Below the pieces are notes generated by a model, which saw only the letters and a program-made list of their open reading frames with translations, did not search any database and was not told the DNA's origin. Below, piece after piece: positions 1 to 6,568 of a stretch of 9,623 nucleotides of DNA. Position numbers and translations under genes: made by a program. Positions within the stretch are counted from its first letter, which is position 1; every line of letters starts with the position of its first letter. This DNA is from an uncultured Bacteroidales bacterium (GTDB lineage: Bacteria; Bacteroidota; Bacteroidia; Bacteroidales; UBA932), in contig CALCEJ010000078.1 of the NCBI GenBank assembly GCA_937900465.1, positions 1 to 9,623 of the forward strand, in the 5' to 3' direction.

Positions 1-1
1 G

Positions 2-2710
2 TTTGCGGAGGGGCAGCGCCGCTTCGCGGAGAGTCTCTCATCCTACGCCCGCCAGTTCCTCGGCCGTATGTCAAAGCCCGATGTCGAGTCCATCGAAGGC
101 ATCCCTCCGGCTATTGCCATAGAGCAGAAGGTCAACATCAAGAATCCCCGTTCCACCGTCGCCACGACGACGGAAATCTATGACTACCTTCGCATCCTCT
201 TCGCCCGTATAGGCCGTACCTTCTCGCCCGTTTCAGGCGTCGAGGTGCGTCGCTCCGGCGCGACGGATGTCCTGGACCATATCCTGGCCCATCCCGGCTC
301 CGCCGTATATCTCCTTGCCGATATCGGATGGGCCTCCCGTACTGACCGTACGGAAACCCTCCTTTCGCTGAAAGAAGAGGGCTTCAGCCGCCTCTGGTCC
401 GGAGGTCGTGCCGTCACTATCGAGGAGGTTTTGCAGATGGGCTCCTCCGCCCCCGATGACATTCTCCTGATGATTGACCGTATGAAGGTCCCCTCCGGGA
501 CCTCGCCGGTGCCCGACAATTCCGATTTCGTCTCGCGGGTGCTGGATTCGGTGAAGACGGCGTTCGAGAGGGGAGATGGAGCGCTGGATGTTGTGGTCGA
601 CGGGCAGATGAAACGGTTCTCGACGAGGATGGAGGCGGACGGGATGACGTTTTCGGTGCCGGATGAGTATATGTTCAGTTTCAACAGTCCCCTTGGGGCG
701 TGTCCCGTTTGCGGCGGACTGGGGAAGATCATAGGCATAAGCGAAGATCTCGTGGTGCCGGACAAGACAAAGAGCATATACGACGGCGCAATTGCGTGCT
801 GGAGGGGTGAGAAGATGGGCTGGTTCAAGGAACTTGTGATAAAGAATGCGGAGAAGTACGACATCCCAATCTTCACCCCGTACGCGAAACTTCCGGAAAA
901 GGCGCGGAAGACCCTCTGGGAGGCCCGGGCGGACTATAATGACGATACGACTATATGCGGCCTCAACGAATTCTTCGAATGGGTTGAGTCCAACAGATAC
1001 AAGATACAGTACAAGTATATGCTCAGCCGCTACAGCGGCCGTACGGTCTGCCACGAATGCGGCGGGTCCCGTCTCCGGAAGGATGCGCTGTATGTCCGGG
1101 TCGGAGGAAAGAACATCAATGAGATTCTCCAGATGGATGTGGATTCACTGGTGGATTTCTTCGAGGGAATCCCTCTTACGGATTATGAGAGAGATGTGGC
1201 GGGGAAGACCATAGAGGAGATACTCTACAGGCTTCGCTGTATCAAGGATGTGGGCCTTGGGTATCTGACGCTAAGCCGTTCCATGAATACGCTTTCCGGC
1301 GGTGAAAGCCAGAGGGTGAATCTCGTTACCGCCCTTGGCAGTTCCCTCGTCGGGTCCATGTATATCCTTGATGAGCCCTCCATCGGCCTGCATCCAAGGG
1401 ATACGGAACGGCTCATCACGGTTCTCCGGCGCCTTCGGGATATTGGCAATACGGTCATTGTCGTGGAGCACGACAAGGAGATCATCGAGGCGGCGGATTA
1501 CCTGATCGACCTCGGGCCCCGCGCCGGAATAGACGGCGGAAGGATTGTCTTCCAGGGCTGTCTCCAACGCACTTCGCCTGTCACCCAACGCACTTCGCCG
1601 CCTTCCACCGATGCATCGGACCCCGCTCCGGAGTCGCTTACGCTACAGTATCTTTCGGGGGAGAGGAAGCAGTATGTGAGGGAGAAGAGGAAGTGGCAGT
1701 ACAGCATTACCGTGGAGGGTGCAATGCAAAATAACCTCAAGGACATTGACGTGAAGTTCCCTCTCGGGGTATTTACCGTGGTGACAGGGGTGAGCGGAAG
1801 CGGAAAGTCTTCGCTCGTCGGGGACATCCTTTATCCCGCGCTTCACAGACTGATCAATGAAACCGGCGATACTCCCGGAGTATTTAAGCACCTTGGCGGC
1901 AATCTGGACCGGATCCAGAGGGTGGAATACGTGGACCAGAACCCCATCGGCAAGAGCTCCCGTTCCAACGCCGTGACATATCTTAAGGTCTATGACGACA
2001 TCCGGAAGCTGCTTTCGGAACAGCAGTACGCGAAAATCAATGGCTTCACGCCGTCGTTCTTCTCCTTTAACCAGGAAGGCGGCCGATGCCCGGAATGTCA
2101 GGGCGAAGGATTTGTCCACATCGGCATGCAGTTTATGGCTGATGTCACGATGGTGTGCGAATCCTGCGGCGGAAAGCGCTTCAAGCCGGAGATCCTGGAG
2201 GTGAAATATCAGGGGAAGAATGTCCACGACATCCTTGAGATGAGCGTCGAAGCGGCTATCGCCTTCTTCGGGGCCCAGAAAGAAGAACAGGCGAAAACAA
2301 TTGCCGCGAAACTCCAGCCCCTTGTCGACGTGGGCCTTGGGTATATAAAGCTGGGACAGCCTTCGAGCACCCTCTCCGGAGGTGAGAGCCAGCGCATAAA
2401 ACTCGCATACTTCCTCTCGATAGGGGACGACAAGCCCCGCCGTGAGAAGATTATGTTCATCTTTGACGAGCCCACGACGGGTCTTCATTTCTATGATGTC
2501 GAGAAACTTCTGAGGGCCTTCGATGTCCTTATAGACAAGGGCCATACGGTCATCGTAGTGGAACATAACGTGGACGTAATAAAAAGCGCTGACTGGGTGA
2601 TAGACCTGGGCCCGGACGCCGGCGACGCCGGCGGTGAGGTTGTCTATACCGGCACTCCGGAAAAACTTGCAGCGGAAGGAAACACATTCACAGCTCAGTA
2701 TCTCAGATAA
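2..2710 (+). CDS. uvrA: UvrA, excinuclease ABC subunit A (5' end cut by window edge)
   Basis: UvrA is the DNA-damage sensor of nucleotide excision repair, a dimeric double-ABC ATPase that loads UvrB on lesions in the cytoplasm. The frame is open from base 2, and the residues before the Met at 68 match conserved UvrA sequence (AEGQRR, then ARQFLGRM). That Met is internal, and the true start with the first Walker A lies outside the window. Visible in order: NPRSTVATTTEIYDYLR; a zinc-module CPVCGG at 701-718; first ABC signature LSGGESQR at about 1290-1313 with Walker B ILDEPSIGLH; C-terminal Walker A GVSGSGKSS at about 1786-1812; second zinc module CPEC (about 2087) and CESCGG (about 2156); second signature LSGGESQR at about 2371 with FDEPTTGLH. 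The first CxxC pair of the N-terminal zinc module is absent (FSTRMEADG there), which I recall as usual in Bacteroidota. A proline/serine/threonine-rich linker near 1561-1640 carries a short repeat expansion. The stop overlaps the next gene's ATG. Confidence 0.97.
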   Translation, partial: FAEGQRRFAESLSSYARQFLGRMSKPDVESIEGIPPAIAIEQKVNIKNPRSTVATTTEIYDYLRILFARIGRTFSPVSGVEVRRSGATDVLDHILAHPGSAVYLLADIGWASRTDRTETLLSLKEEGFSRLWSGGRAVTIEEVLQMGSSAPDDILLMIDRMKVPSGTSPVPDNSDFVSRVLDSVKTAFERGDGALDVVVDGQMKRFSTRMEADGMTFSVPDEYMFSFNSPLGACPVCGGLGKIIGISEDLVVPDKTKSIYDGAIACWRGEKMGWFKELVIKNAEKYDIPIFTPYAKLPEKARKTLWEARADYNDDTTICGLNEFFEWVESNRYKIQYKYMLSRYSGRTVCHECGGSRLRKDALYVRVGGKNINEILQMDVDSLVDFFEGIPLTDYERDVAGKTIEEILYRLRCIKDVGLGYLTLSRSMNTLSGGESQRVNLVTALGSSLVGSMYILDEPSIGLHPRDTERLITVLRRLRDIGNTVIVVEHDKEIIEAADYLIDLGPRAGIDGGRIVFQGCLQRTSPVTQRTSPPSTDASDPAPESLTLQYLSGERKQYVREKRKWQYSITVEGAMQNNLKDIDVKFPLGVFTVVTGVSGSGKSSLVGDILYPALHRLINETGDTPGVFKHLGGNLDRIQRVEYVDQNPIGKSSRSNAVTYLKVYDDIRKLLSEQQYAKINGFTPSFFSFNQEGGRCPECQGEGFVHIGMQFMADVTMVCESCGGKRFKPEILEVKYQGKNVHDILEMSVEAAIAFFGAQKEEQAKTIAAKLQPLVDVGLGYIKLGQPSSTLSGGESQRIKLAYFLSIGDDKPRREKIMFIFDEPTTGLHFYDVEKLLRAFDVLIDKGHTVIVVEHNVDVIKSADWVIDLGPDAGDAGGEVVYTGTPEKLAAEGNTFTAQYLR
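1564..1599. repeat. 15-bp direct repeat in the uvrA inter-domain linker
   Basis: The 15-mer ccaacgcacttcgcc occurs at 1564-1578 and again at 1585-1599, a period of exactly 21 bp (7 codons), so the reading frame is kept. It encodes QRTSP twice (QRTSPVTQRTSP). A perfect 12-bp palindrome, ccgatgcatcgg, follows at 1608-1619. The repeat lies after the first ABC half, between FQG and LTLQYLSG, where UvrA proteins usually have a short loop. The peptide is Ser/Thr/Pro-rich and probably disordered. Slippage duplication or a small insertion could explain it. Confidence 0.8.
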
Positions 2711-3711
2711 TGGTCGATGTCGTAATCACATACGTTGATGGAACGGACCCTCTCTGGCAGAGAGACTATGCTGCCTTCGCAGGGAAGCCTGTCCTCGAGA
2801 AGCGATTCCGCGACTGGGGAACCCTCCCTTATCTTGTCGCCGGAATCCGGAGGTTTATGCCTTTCGTCCGCAATATCTTCCTCGTCGTCTCGCGAGAGAG
2901 TCAGGTCCCCTCGTGGGTTGAAAGTGAGCCGTCGCGGGGGGACACCCCTTTCTCCGCGTTGCTTCGCAACCCTATCCGGGCAAATGCTCCGAAAGGGGTG
3001 TCCCCCTGCGACGGCTCTGATCCCTGCGACGGTACTGAATCCGGCGCCGGAGAAGTTAAGGTAGTGCTCCACAGGGATATTATCCCGGAGGAGTATCTTC
3101 CGACATTCAATTCGACGGAGATAGAGATGTTCCTTCACAGGATTCCGGGACTTGCAGAGCGGTTCATTTATTTTAACGACGACATTTTCCCCGTCAGGGA
3201 GTGCCGGGAGAGCGATTTCTTTACCGGGGACGGAAAGATTGTGAAGGGATTCTCCTGCAATCTTTTGAGGGACGGGCTATACAAAATCCAGTGCGCGAAT
3301 GCGGACAGGATCGCAAGGAAGGTGGCCGGATGCAGGAAATCGCTGTTTTTCCGGCGCCCCCAGCATACCGTTTCGCCGATGCTCAAAAGTGCATCAGAAG
3401 AGTGCTACAAAGCCGCCGAGAAGGAGATACTTGCATCGCTGTCGCCCCTTCGGGAGAGGAAAAACCTGAATCAGAACCTTTTCCTGAACTATCTGTATCA
3501 CACCGGACGCGCCGTTAACCGGAGACTCTCCTCCCGCCATTATTCCCTCGCCGTCGCATCTTCCGAAACAATAGCGGGATTCATAGAGAATCCTACCGAG
3601 ACATTCGTATGCGTCAATGACGTCCGTATGGAGGAAGACGCCTATGAAAAAATAAGAGAAAGGCTTATCAGTGCACTAGAGACTCGAATAATTCAATCCA
3701 CTGGGGAATAA
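2710..3711 (+). CDS. Stealth-family sugar-phosphate transferase (capsule/exopolysaccharide phosphotransferase)
   Basis: Stealth proteins transfer a sugar-1-phosphate from a nucleotide sugar to a glycan, giving a phosphodiester link. The family includes bacterial capsule synthases and human GNPTAB. The 333-residue product shows the conserved blocks in order: CR1 DVVITYVDGTDPLW at residues 3-16; CR2 starting RFRDWGTLPYLVAGIRRF (32-49) and QVPSW (65-69), resuming at VKVVLHRDIIPEEYLPTFNS (116-135), then HRIPGLAERFIYFNDDIF (143-160); CR3-like RRPQHTVSPM (215-224); CR4-like FVCVND (299-304). Between the CR2 parts, residues about 70-115 are extra and come from the inverted repeat at 2926-3017 plus a short duplication. 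No signal peptide or membrane segment is seen, so it is probably cytoplasmic. The start is fixed by CR1 at the extreme N-terminus. Its ATG overlaps the uvrA stop (TAATG), suggesting translational coupling. The 3' end overlaps the convergent glycosyltransferase gene by 44 bp. Donor and acceptor are unknown, and activity with the insertion is untested. Confidence 0.92.
   Translation: MVDVVITYVDGTDPLWQRDYAAFAGKPVLEKRFRDWGTLPYLVAGIRRFMPFVRNIFLVVSRESQVPSWVESEPSRGDTPFSALLRNPIRANAPKGVSPCDGSDPCDGTESGAGEVKVVLHRDIIPEEYLPTFNSTEIEMFLHRIPGLAERFIYFNDDIFPVRECRESDFFTGDGKIVKGFSCNLLRDGLYKIQCANADRIARKVAGCRKSLFFRRPQHTVSPMLKSASEECYKAAEKEILASLSPLRERKNLNQNLFLNYLYHTGRAVNRRLSSRHYSLAVASSETIAGFIENPTETFVCVNDVRMEEDAYEKIRERLISALETRIIQSTGE
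2926..3017. repeat. 92-bp intragenic inverted repeat (candidate protein-embedded palindromic element)
   Basis: Left arm 2926-2952 and right arm 2991-3017 are reverse complements over 27 bp with a single mismatch (2936 G against the partner of 3007). The 38-bp spacer holds a small hairpin of its own (gttgc-ttc-gcaac, 2958-2970). The element is translated in frame inside the Stealth gene as PSRGDTPF...KGVSPCDGS. The complementary strand, read in the frame that starts at 3017, gives PSQGDTPF...KGVSPRDGS. All three forward frames and two of the three reverse frames contain no stop across the element. It sits exactly where Stealth proteins normally have a short loop between the two parts of CR2. 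Identity as a mobile element is inference; the inverted repeat itself is seen directly. Confidence 0.85.
3004..3032 (+). repeat. Short direct repeat at the right edge of the inverted repeat
   Basis: The 11-mer ccctgcgacgg occurs at 3004-3014, inside the right arm of the inverted repeat, and again at 3022-3032 with an 18-bp period (6 codons). The encoded peptide repeats as PCDGSDPCDGTE. The frame is preserved. It may be a local duplication of the arm's end that followed or accompanied insertion of the palindrome. Confidence 0.75.
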
Positions 3712-4750
3712 TCCTGCCCATAGTAAACATATCCGCAGTTTCCAGCGCCGCCTTTGCAAGCAGCGTGGATTTACCCTCAATCATTTCGATTATCCTTTCG
3801 GCCAATTCTGAGACATTCCCGTTTCCTACGAGGAAACCGTTCCTGCCGTCATCGATGATTTCACGGGGACCGGTAGGGCAGTTGTAACTGACAGGGGGGA
3901 TACCCGAGGCCATCGCCTCCAGAAGAACCATAGGGAAACCCTCGTGGCGGGAAGTCATTACGAGAAAGCGGCTCCGGGACATCTCTTCACGGATGTTGGC
4001 GGAAAAGCCCTTGAGCCTTACCTTCCCCTGAAGCCCGTTCTTTGCGATAAGACCTTCGAGATTCTGGCGAAGGGGCCCTTCGCCGAAGATATCAAGAGTC
4101 CAGTCAGGATACTTTCTGGAAACAATTTTCCAGGCGTGGATCGCATCCTGGAAATTCTTCTCTTCGGAAAGGCGTCCAACCGCGATCGCCCTCTTGTCTT
4201 TGGAAAGGGGGGGGACCTTCAAGGGATTGAAGGTGAGCGGATTGTAGATCTGATGGACGCGCCTTGTCACTTCGCTCCACTTTTCAGCATCGGCCCTGGT
4301 CAGGACTACAAAGGCATCGAGTTTCTTTGCGGCGGATTCCAGGGAATGGGTTCTCCAGTCAGCATAGCACATTCCGAACAGGCCGTAACCGTATTTGAAC
4401 TGGTATTTATCGTGGGTAAAATGGAATTCTCCTACTTTTTTGCTGCCGTCGGAAAGGGAGGGAAGACGCTTTACGGTCCTGGCGGAAAGGGAGACGGTGA
4501 TGTCCGGTTTAATGGATCTGAGAAGATTGTTGAGCCTCCTTTTGAAACGGATGGAATTCTCGTTTGTCCCAAGATTATGGAGACTGACCTTCGGACTGAG
4601 GGGAAAAACGGGGGCGACGCCCCTCTGGCGGGCAGTGATAACGTGTATCTCATACCCGGGGACTTCAGCGAGGGCGTTAGCCTTGATGGTAAGTACCCTT
4701 TCGGTACCACCGGCATTGCGGAGCGCGTGTATGAAGTATGCGATTCTCAT
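3668..4750 (-). CDS. Glycosyltransferase, GT4-type (GT-B fold)
   Basis: A predicted retaining glycosyltransferase that transfers a sugar from a nucleotide donor to a growing surface glycan in the cytoplasm. The 360-residue product has the N-terminal acceptor-domain signature HALRNAGGTERVL (residues 8-20), the start of the donor domain at AVGRLSEEKNF (190-200), IFGEGPLR (221-228), and the catalytic EX7E motif with E270 and E278 in HEGFPMVLLEAM. These are followed by GIPPVSYNCPTGPREII and DGRNGFLV. No membrane segment is apparent. Length is normal for the family. It is the last gene of the minus-strand operon: its ATG (4748-4750) shares one base with the stop of the upstream LicD gene (TGATG), which suggests coupled translation. 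Its C-terminal codons overlap the convergent Stealth gene by 44 bp. Donor sugar and linkage cannot be inferred. Confidence 0.93.
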   Translation of the reverse strand: MRIAYFIHALRNAGGTERVLTIKANALAEVPGYEIHVITARQRGVAPVFPLSPKVSLHNLGTNENSIRFKRRLNNLLRSIKPDITVSLSARTVKRLPSLSDGSKKVGEFHFTHDKYQFKYGYGLFGMCYADWRTHSLESAAKKLDAFVVLTRADAEKWSEVTRRVHQIYNPLTFNPLKVPPLSKDKRAIAVGRLSEEKNFQDAIHAWKIVSRKYPDWTLDIFGEGPLRQNLEGLIAKNGLQGKVRLKGFSANIREEMSRSRFLVMTSRHEGFPMVLLEAMASGIPPVSYNCPTGPREIIDDGRNGFLVGNGNVSELAERIIEMIEGKSTLLAKAALETADMFTMGRIIPQWIELFESLVH

Positions 4751-5562
4751 CAGTCCTCGAGACTGTTGACATTCAGTTTGTGTTTACCAAGCCTTTCTGC
4801 GATGGGAGGAGGCGTGCGCCAGTCTCCGTAGAGCGAGGTAAGGTATGTTTCAGCATCCTTGAATCCTGCGAGCATAGTATCTTCAAAGGGATAGCGCTCA
4901 TACTCCTCAAAGAGGGTGCGTGGGAAAATCTCTTTTGTAATGTATAGTCCGCAAAGGGCTCCGGCATAGTTGCTGGACTCAAAATCATATTCCCTGATTG
5001 TCCTGTCGCATTGTTCCACCCAGTATTTCAGGGGCCGGCAATGGGCCTGGATCATTGCAAGCGGGGGACCGCCGTGGGGAAGGAGGAGTCTCGAGAAGGG
5101 TCTCTGGCACAAAACGATACGGCGTTTGTAGTGAAGGACTTTTTTCAACTGTTTGCGTTGCAGGAGGGGATCGTCGGAGGTACCGTCGATGGGGAAGATA
5201 TCTACGTTGAGTCCAAATTTGGCTATTCCGCGGAGTCCGTATTCGACACTGTTTGTCGTAGTATCCTCCAACTTGGAGTACACGTTGACATAATAGTGGT
5301 CTTTGTCAGTGCTCTGGGTCAGGAGTCTGAACTGCTTCGGAGCTTCTTTGTTGAAAAGCTTTACGAATGTTTCATAATCCGGACGGGGCATCACGACGTC
5401 AGCATCGTCATCCCAGGGGATGAAGCCCTTGTGACGGAGGGCACCGAGCAAAGTTCCTCCTGCAATGGAATACCTTAAGGAATGACTCGTGCAAAACTCG
5501 TCAATCTGTTTCAGGATACCAAGAAGGACCCCGTGTATCTGTTCAAGCGTCAGCTGTGCCAT
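4750..5562 (-). CDS. LicD-family phosphotransferase
   Basis: LicD proteins transfer a phospho-moiety (phosphocholine in pneumococcal LicD; ribitol-phosphate from CDP-ribitol in the related human fukutin/FKRP) onto a glycan. The 270-residue protein has the nucleotidyltransferase-like core: LRYSIAGGTLLGALRHKGF at residues 29-47, then the acidic metal-binding stretch IPWDDDADV (48-56), GLNVDIFPIDG further on, and the C-terminal YLTSLYGDWRTPPP. No membrane segment is seen. The frame stays open upstream to 5706, but those extra 48 residues lie over the SDR gene and are not LicD-like, so I chose ATG 5560-5562 (MAQLTLEQ). It overlaps the SDR stop by 20 bp and its own stop overlaps the GT4 start by one base. 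Placement downstream of an IspD-like cytidylyltransferase suggests a CDP-linked donor. The actual substrate is unknown. Confidence 0.92.
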   Translation of the reverse strand: MAQLTLEQIHGVLLGILKQIDEFCTSHSLRYSIAGGTLLGALRHKGFIPWDDDADVVMPRPDYETFVKLFNKEAPKQFRLLTQSTDKDHYYVNVYSKLEDTTTNSVEYGLRGIAKFGLNVDIFPIDGTSDDPLLQRKQLKKVLHYKRRIVLCQRPFSRLLLPHGGPPLAMIQAHCRPLKYWVEQCDRTIREYDFESSNYAGALCGLYITKEIFPRTLFEEYERYPFEDTMLAGFKDAETYLTSLYGDWRTPPPIAERLGKHKLNVNSLED

Positions 5563-6568
5563 CAATATACTCTTTATGTGCAAAAATCGAAGTCGTGATT
5601 TTCTTGCGGGGACTGCCGGGACAGGGTCTCCATCCGAGCGCCTCAAGCCTCTCCGTAGAAAGGACGGATCTTTTAACCGGGTTGTAACCTTTGCTTTCTT
5701 TATCATCCGGGAGGCGGAAGACGACCTTTGTTCCGGCGGCAGACGAAGTCATTTCCGCAAGGTCGCGAATAGTAAACTCCGAAGCGTTGTCAGCTATGTT
5801 ATAAGCACTTGCCGTTTCTCCCTTCAGGAGGACCGTAAGGATTGCCGCCGCGCAGTCCACACTGTAGCACCAGGACCTCATCTGCCCGCCTTCGCTCTTC
5901 ATCACGATATCCTCTCCGGCGATTGCATTACGGAAAAACTGGGCATAAACCCTGTTGTCGCCCTCGGTAAAGAAAGGCCCGTAGACGTGGGACGGACGGA
6001 CAATCACGGTATCCACGCCGCACTCGTCCGAATATGCTGCGCAGAGGGTCTCCGAGACCCTTTTCCCGGAAGGGTACGAGGAGCGGGGGAGGGTACAGTC
6101 CACATAGCCGCTGTCGCTTTCGCGGATAACGCCGGCATCGCTCTGTCCATAGACTTCGTCCGAGGAGACAAAAAGAAGCCTTGTCCCGGGGCGGGATTTT
6201 GCAAGCTCAAGAAGCGACGTTAGGCTTCTGATTCCCATCGAAATGACCTCCACGGGCCGGGATGCATACAGCGCGGGATTAGCGTATCCCGCTGAGTGGA
6301 TGATATAATCGAATTCTCCCTCGACGGAGTCTTTGCTAAGATCTGCCTCGATAATGTGGAGGCTTCCTCCGGGGAAACGCCTCCGGAGCCTTTCCGCGCT
6401 TCTCCCTACGACGGAAATGTCGCAGTCGCCGATACCGAGAAGGATATCAGTTACAGCTCCGCCGATGAGTCCAGAGGCCCCTGTGACGAGGACTTTCCTA
6501 CCGGAGAGATCCCTGGAGGGAAGCAAGCTGAGGGCCGCCCGGATATCATCGAGGTAAGCTTCGTTCAT
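5543..6568 (-). CDS. NAD-dependent epimerase/dehydratase (extended SDR)
   Basis: A 341-residue extended short-chain dehydrogenase/reductase expected to modify a nucleotide-linked sugar or polyol. Visible features are the Rossmann NAD(P)-binding motif GASGLIG (residues 30-36), an AD at 75-76 typical of adenine contact, HSAGYANP (91-98), the sequence SSDEVYG (135-141), catalytic YPSGK (Y165, K169) and RPSHVYGP (191-198). The Asp-Glu pair after Ser136 resembles the acid/base pair of RmlB-type 4,6-dehydratases, whereas UDP-glucuronate decarboxylases usually have only Glu. This favours, but does not prove, dehydratase-like chemistry. Its ATG overlaps the stop of the IspD-like gene in an ATGA arrangement, and its stop lies 20 bp inside the LicD gene. 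That context suggests it acts on the product, or the precursor, of the cytidylyltransferase. Epimerase, decarboxylase or reductase activity remain alternatives. Confidence 0.9.
   Translation of the reverse strand: MNEAYLDDIRAALSLLPSRDLSGRKVLVTGASGLIGGAVTDILLGIGDCDISVVGRSAERLRRRFPGGSLHIIEADLSKDSVEGEFDYIIHSAGYANPALYASRPVEVISMGIRSLTSLLELAKSRPGTRLLFVSSDEVYGQSDAGVIRESDSGYVDCTLPRSSYPSGKRVSETLCAAYSDECGVDTVIVRPSHVYGPFFTEGDNRVYAQFFRNAIAGEDIVMKSEGGQMRSWCYSVDCAAAILTVLLKGETASAYNIADNASEFTIRDLAEMTSSAAGTKVVFRLPDDKESKGYNPVKRSVLSTERLEALGWRPCPGSPRKKITTSIFAHKEYIDGTADA

Noticed and set aside
68..70. ATG as the start of uvrA
   Set aside because: The frame is open upstream to base 2 and encodes conserved UvrA residues (AEGQRR...ARQFLGR), so this Met is internal and the gene starts outside the window.
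1643..2566. Long open frame antisense to uvrA (about 307 codons)
   Set aside because: It mirrors a well-conserved coding strand, shows no recognisable domain, and its composition is explained by the codon bias of uvrA.
4611..4623. GC-rich palindrome ggggcg-a-cgcccc inside the GT4 gene, considered as another copy of the Stealth-gene element
   Set aside because: It is only 13 bp, shares little sequence with the 27-bp arms, and encodes a stretch (RGVAPVFPLSP) that fits the ordinary GT4 N-domain.
3944..4831. Long plus-strand open frame across the GT4 gene
   Set aside because: It is antisense to a gene with clear GT4 motifs and shows no domain signature of its own.
5563..5706. N-terminal extension of the LicD protein
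   Set aside because: These codons overlap the SDR gene in another frame and encode a basic stretch unlike LicD. ATG 5560-5562 puts the conserved motifs at their normal distance from the start.
5489..6223. Plus-strand open frame across the SDR gene
   Set aside because: It is antisense to a convincing extended SDR, and its product is low-complexity with no motif.
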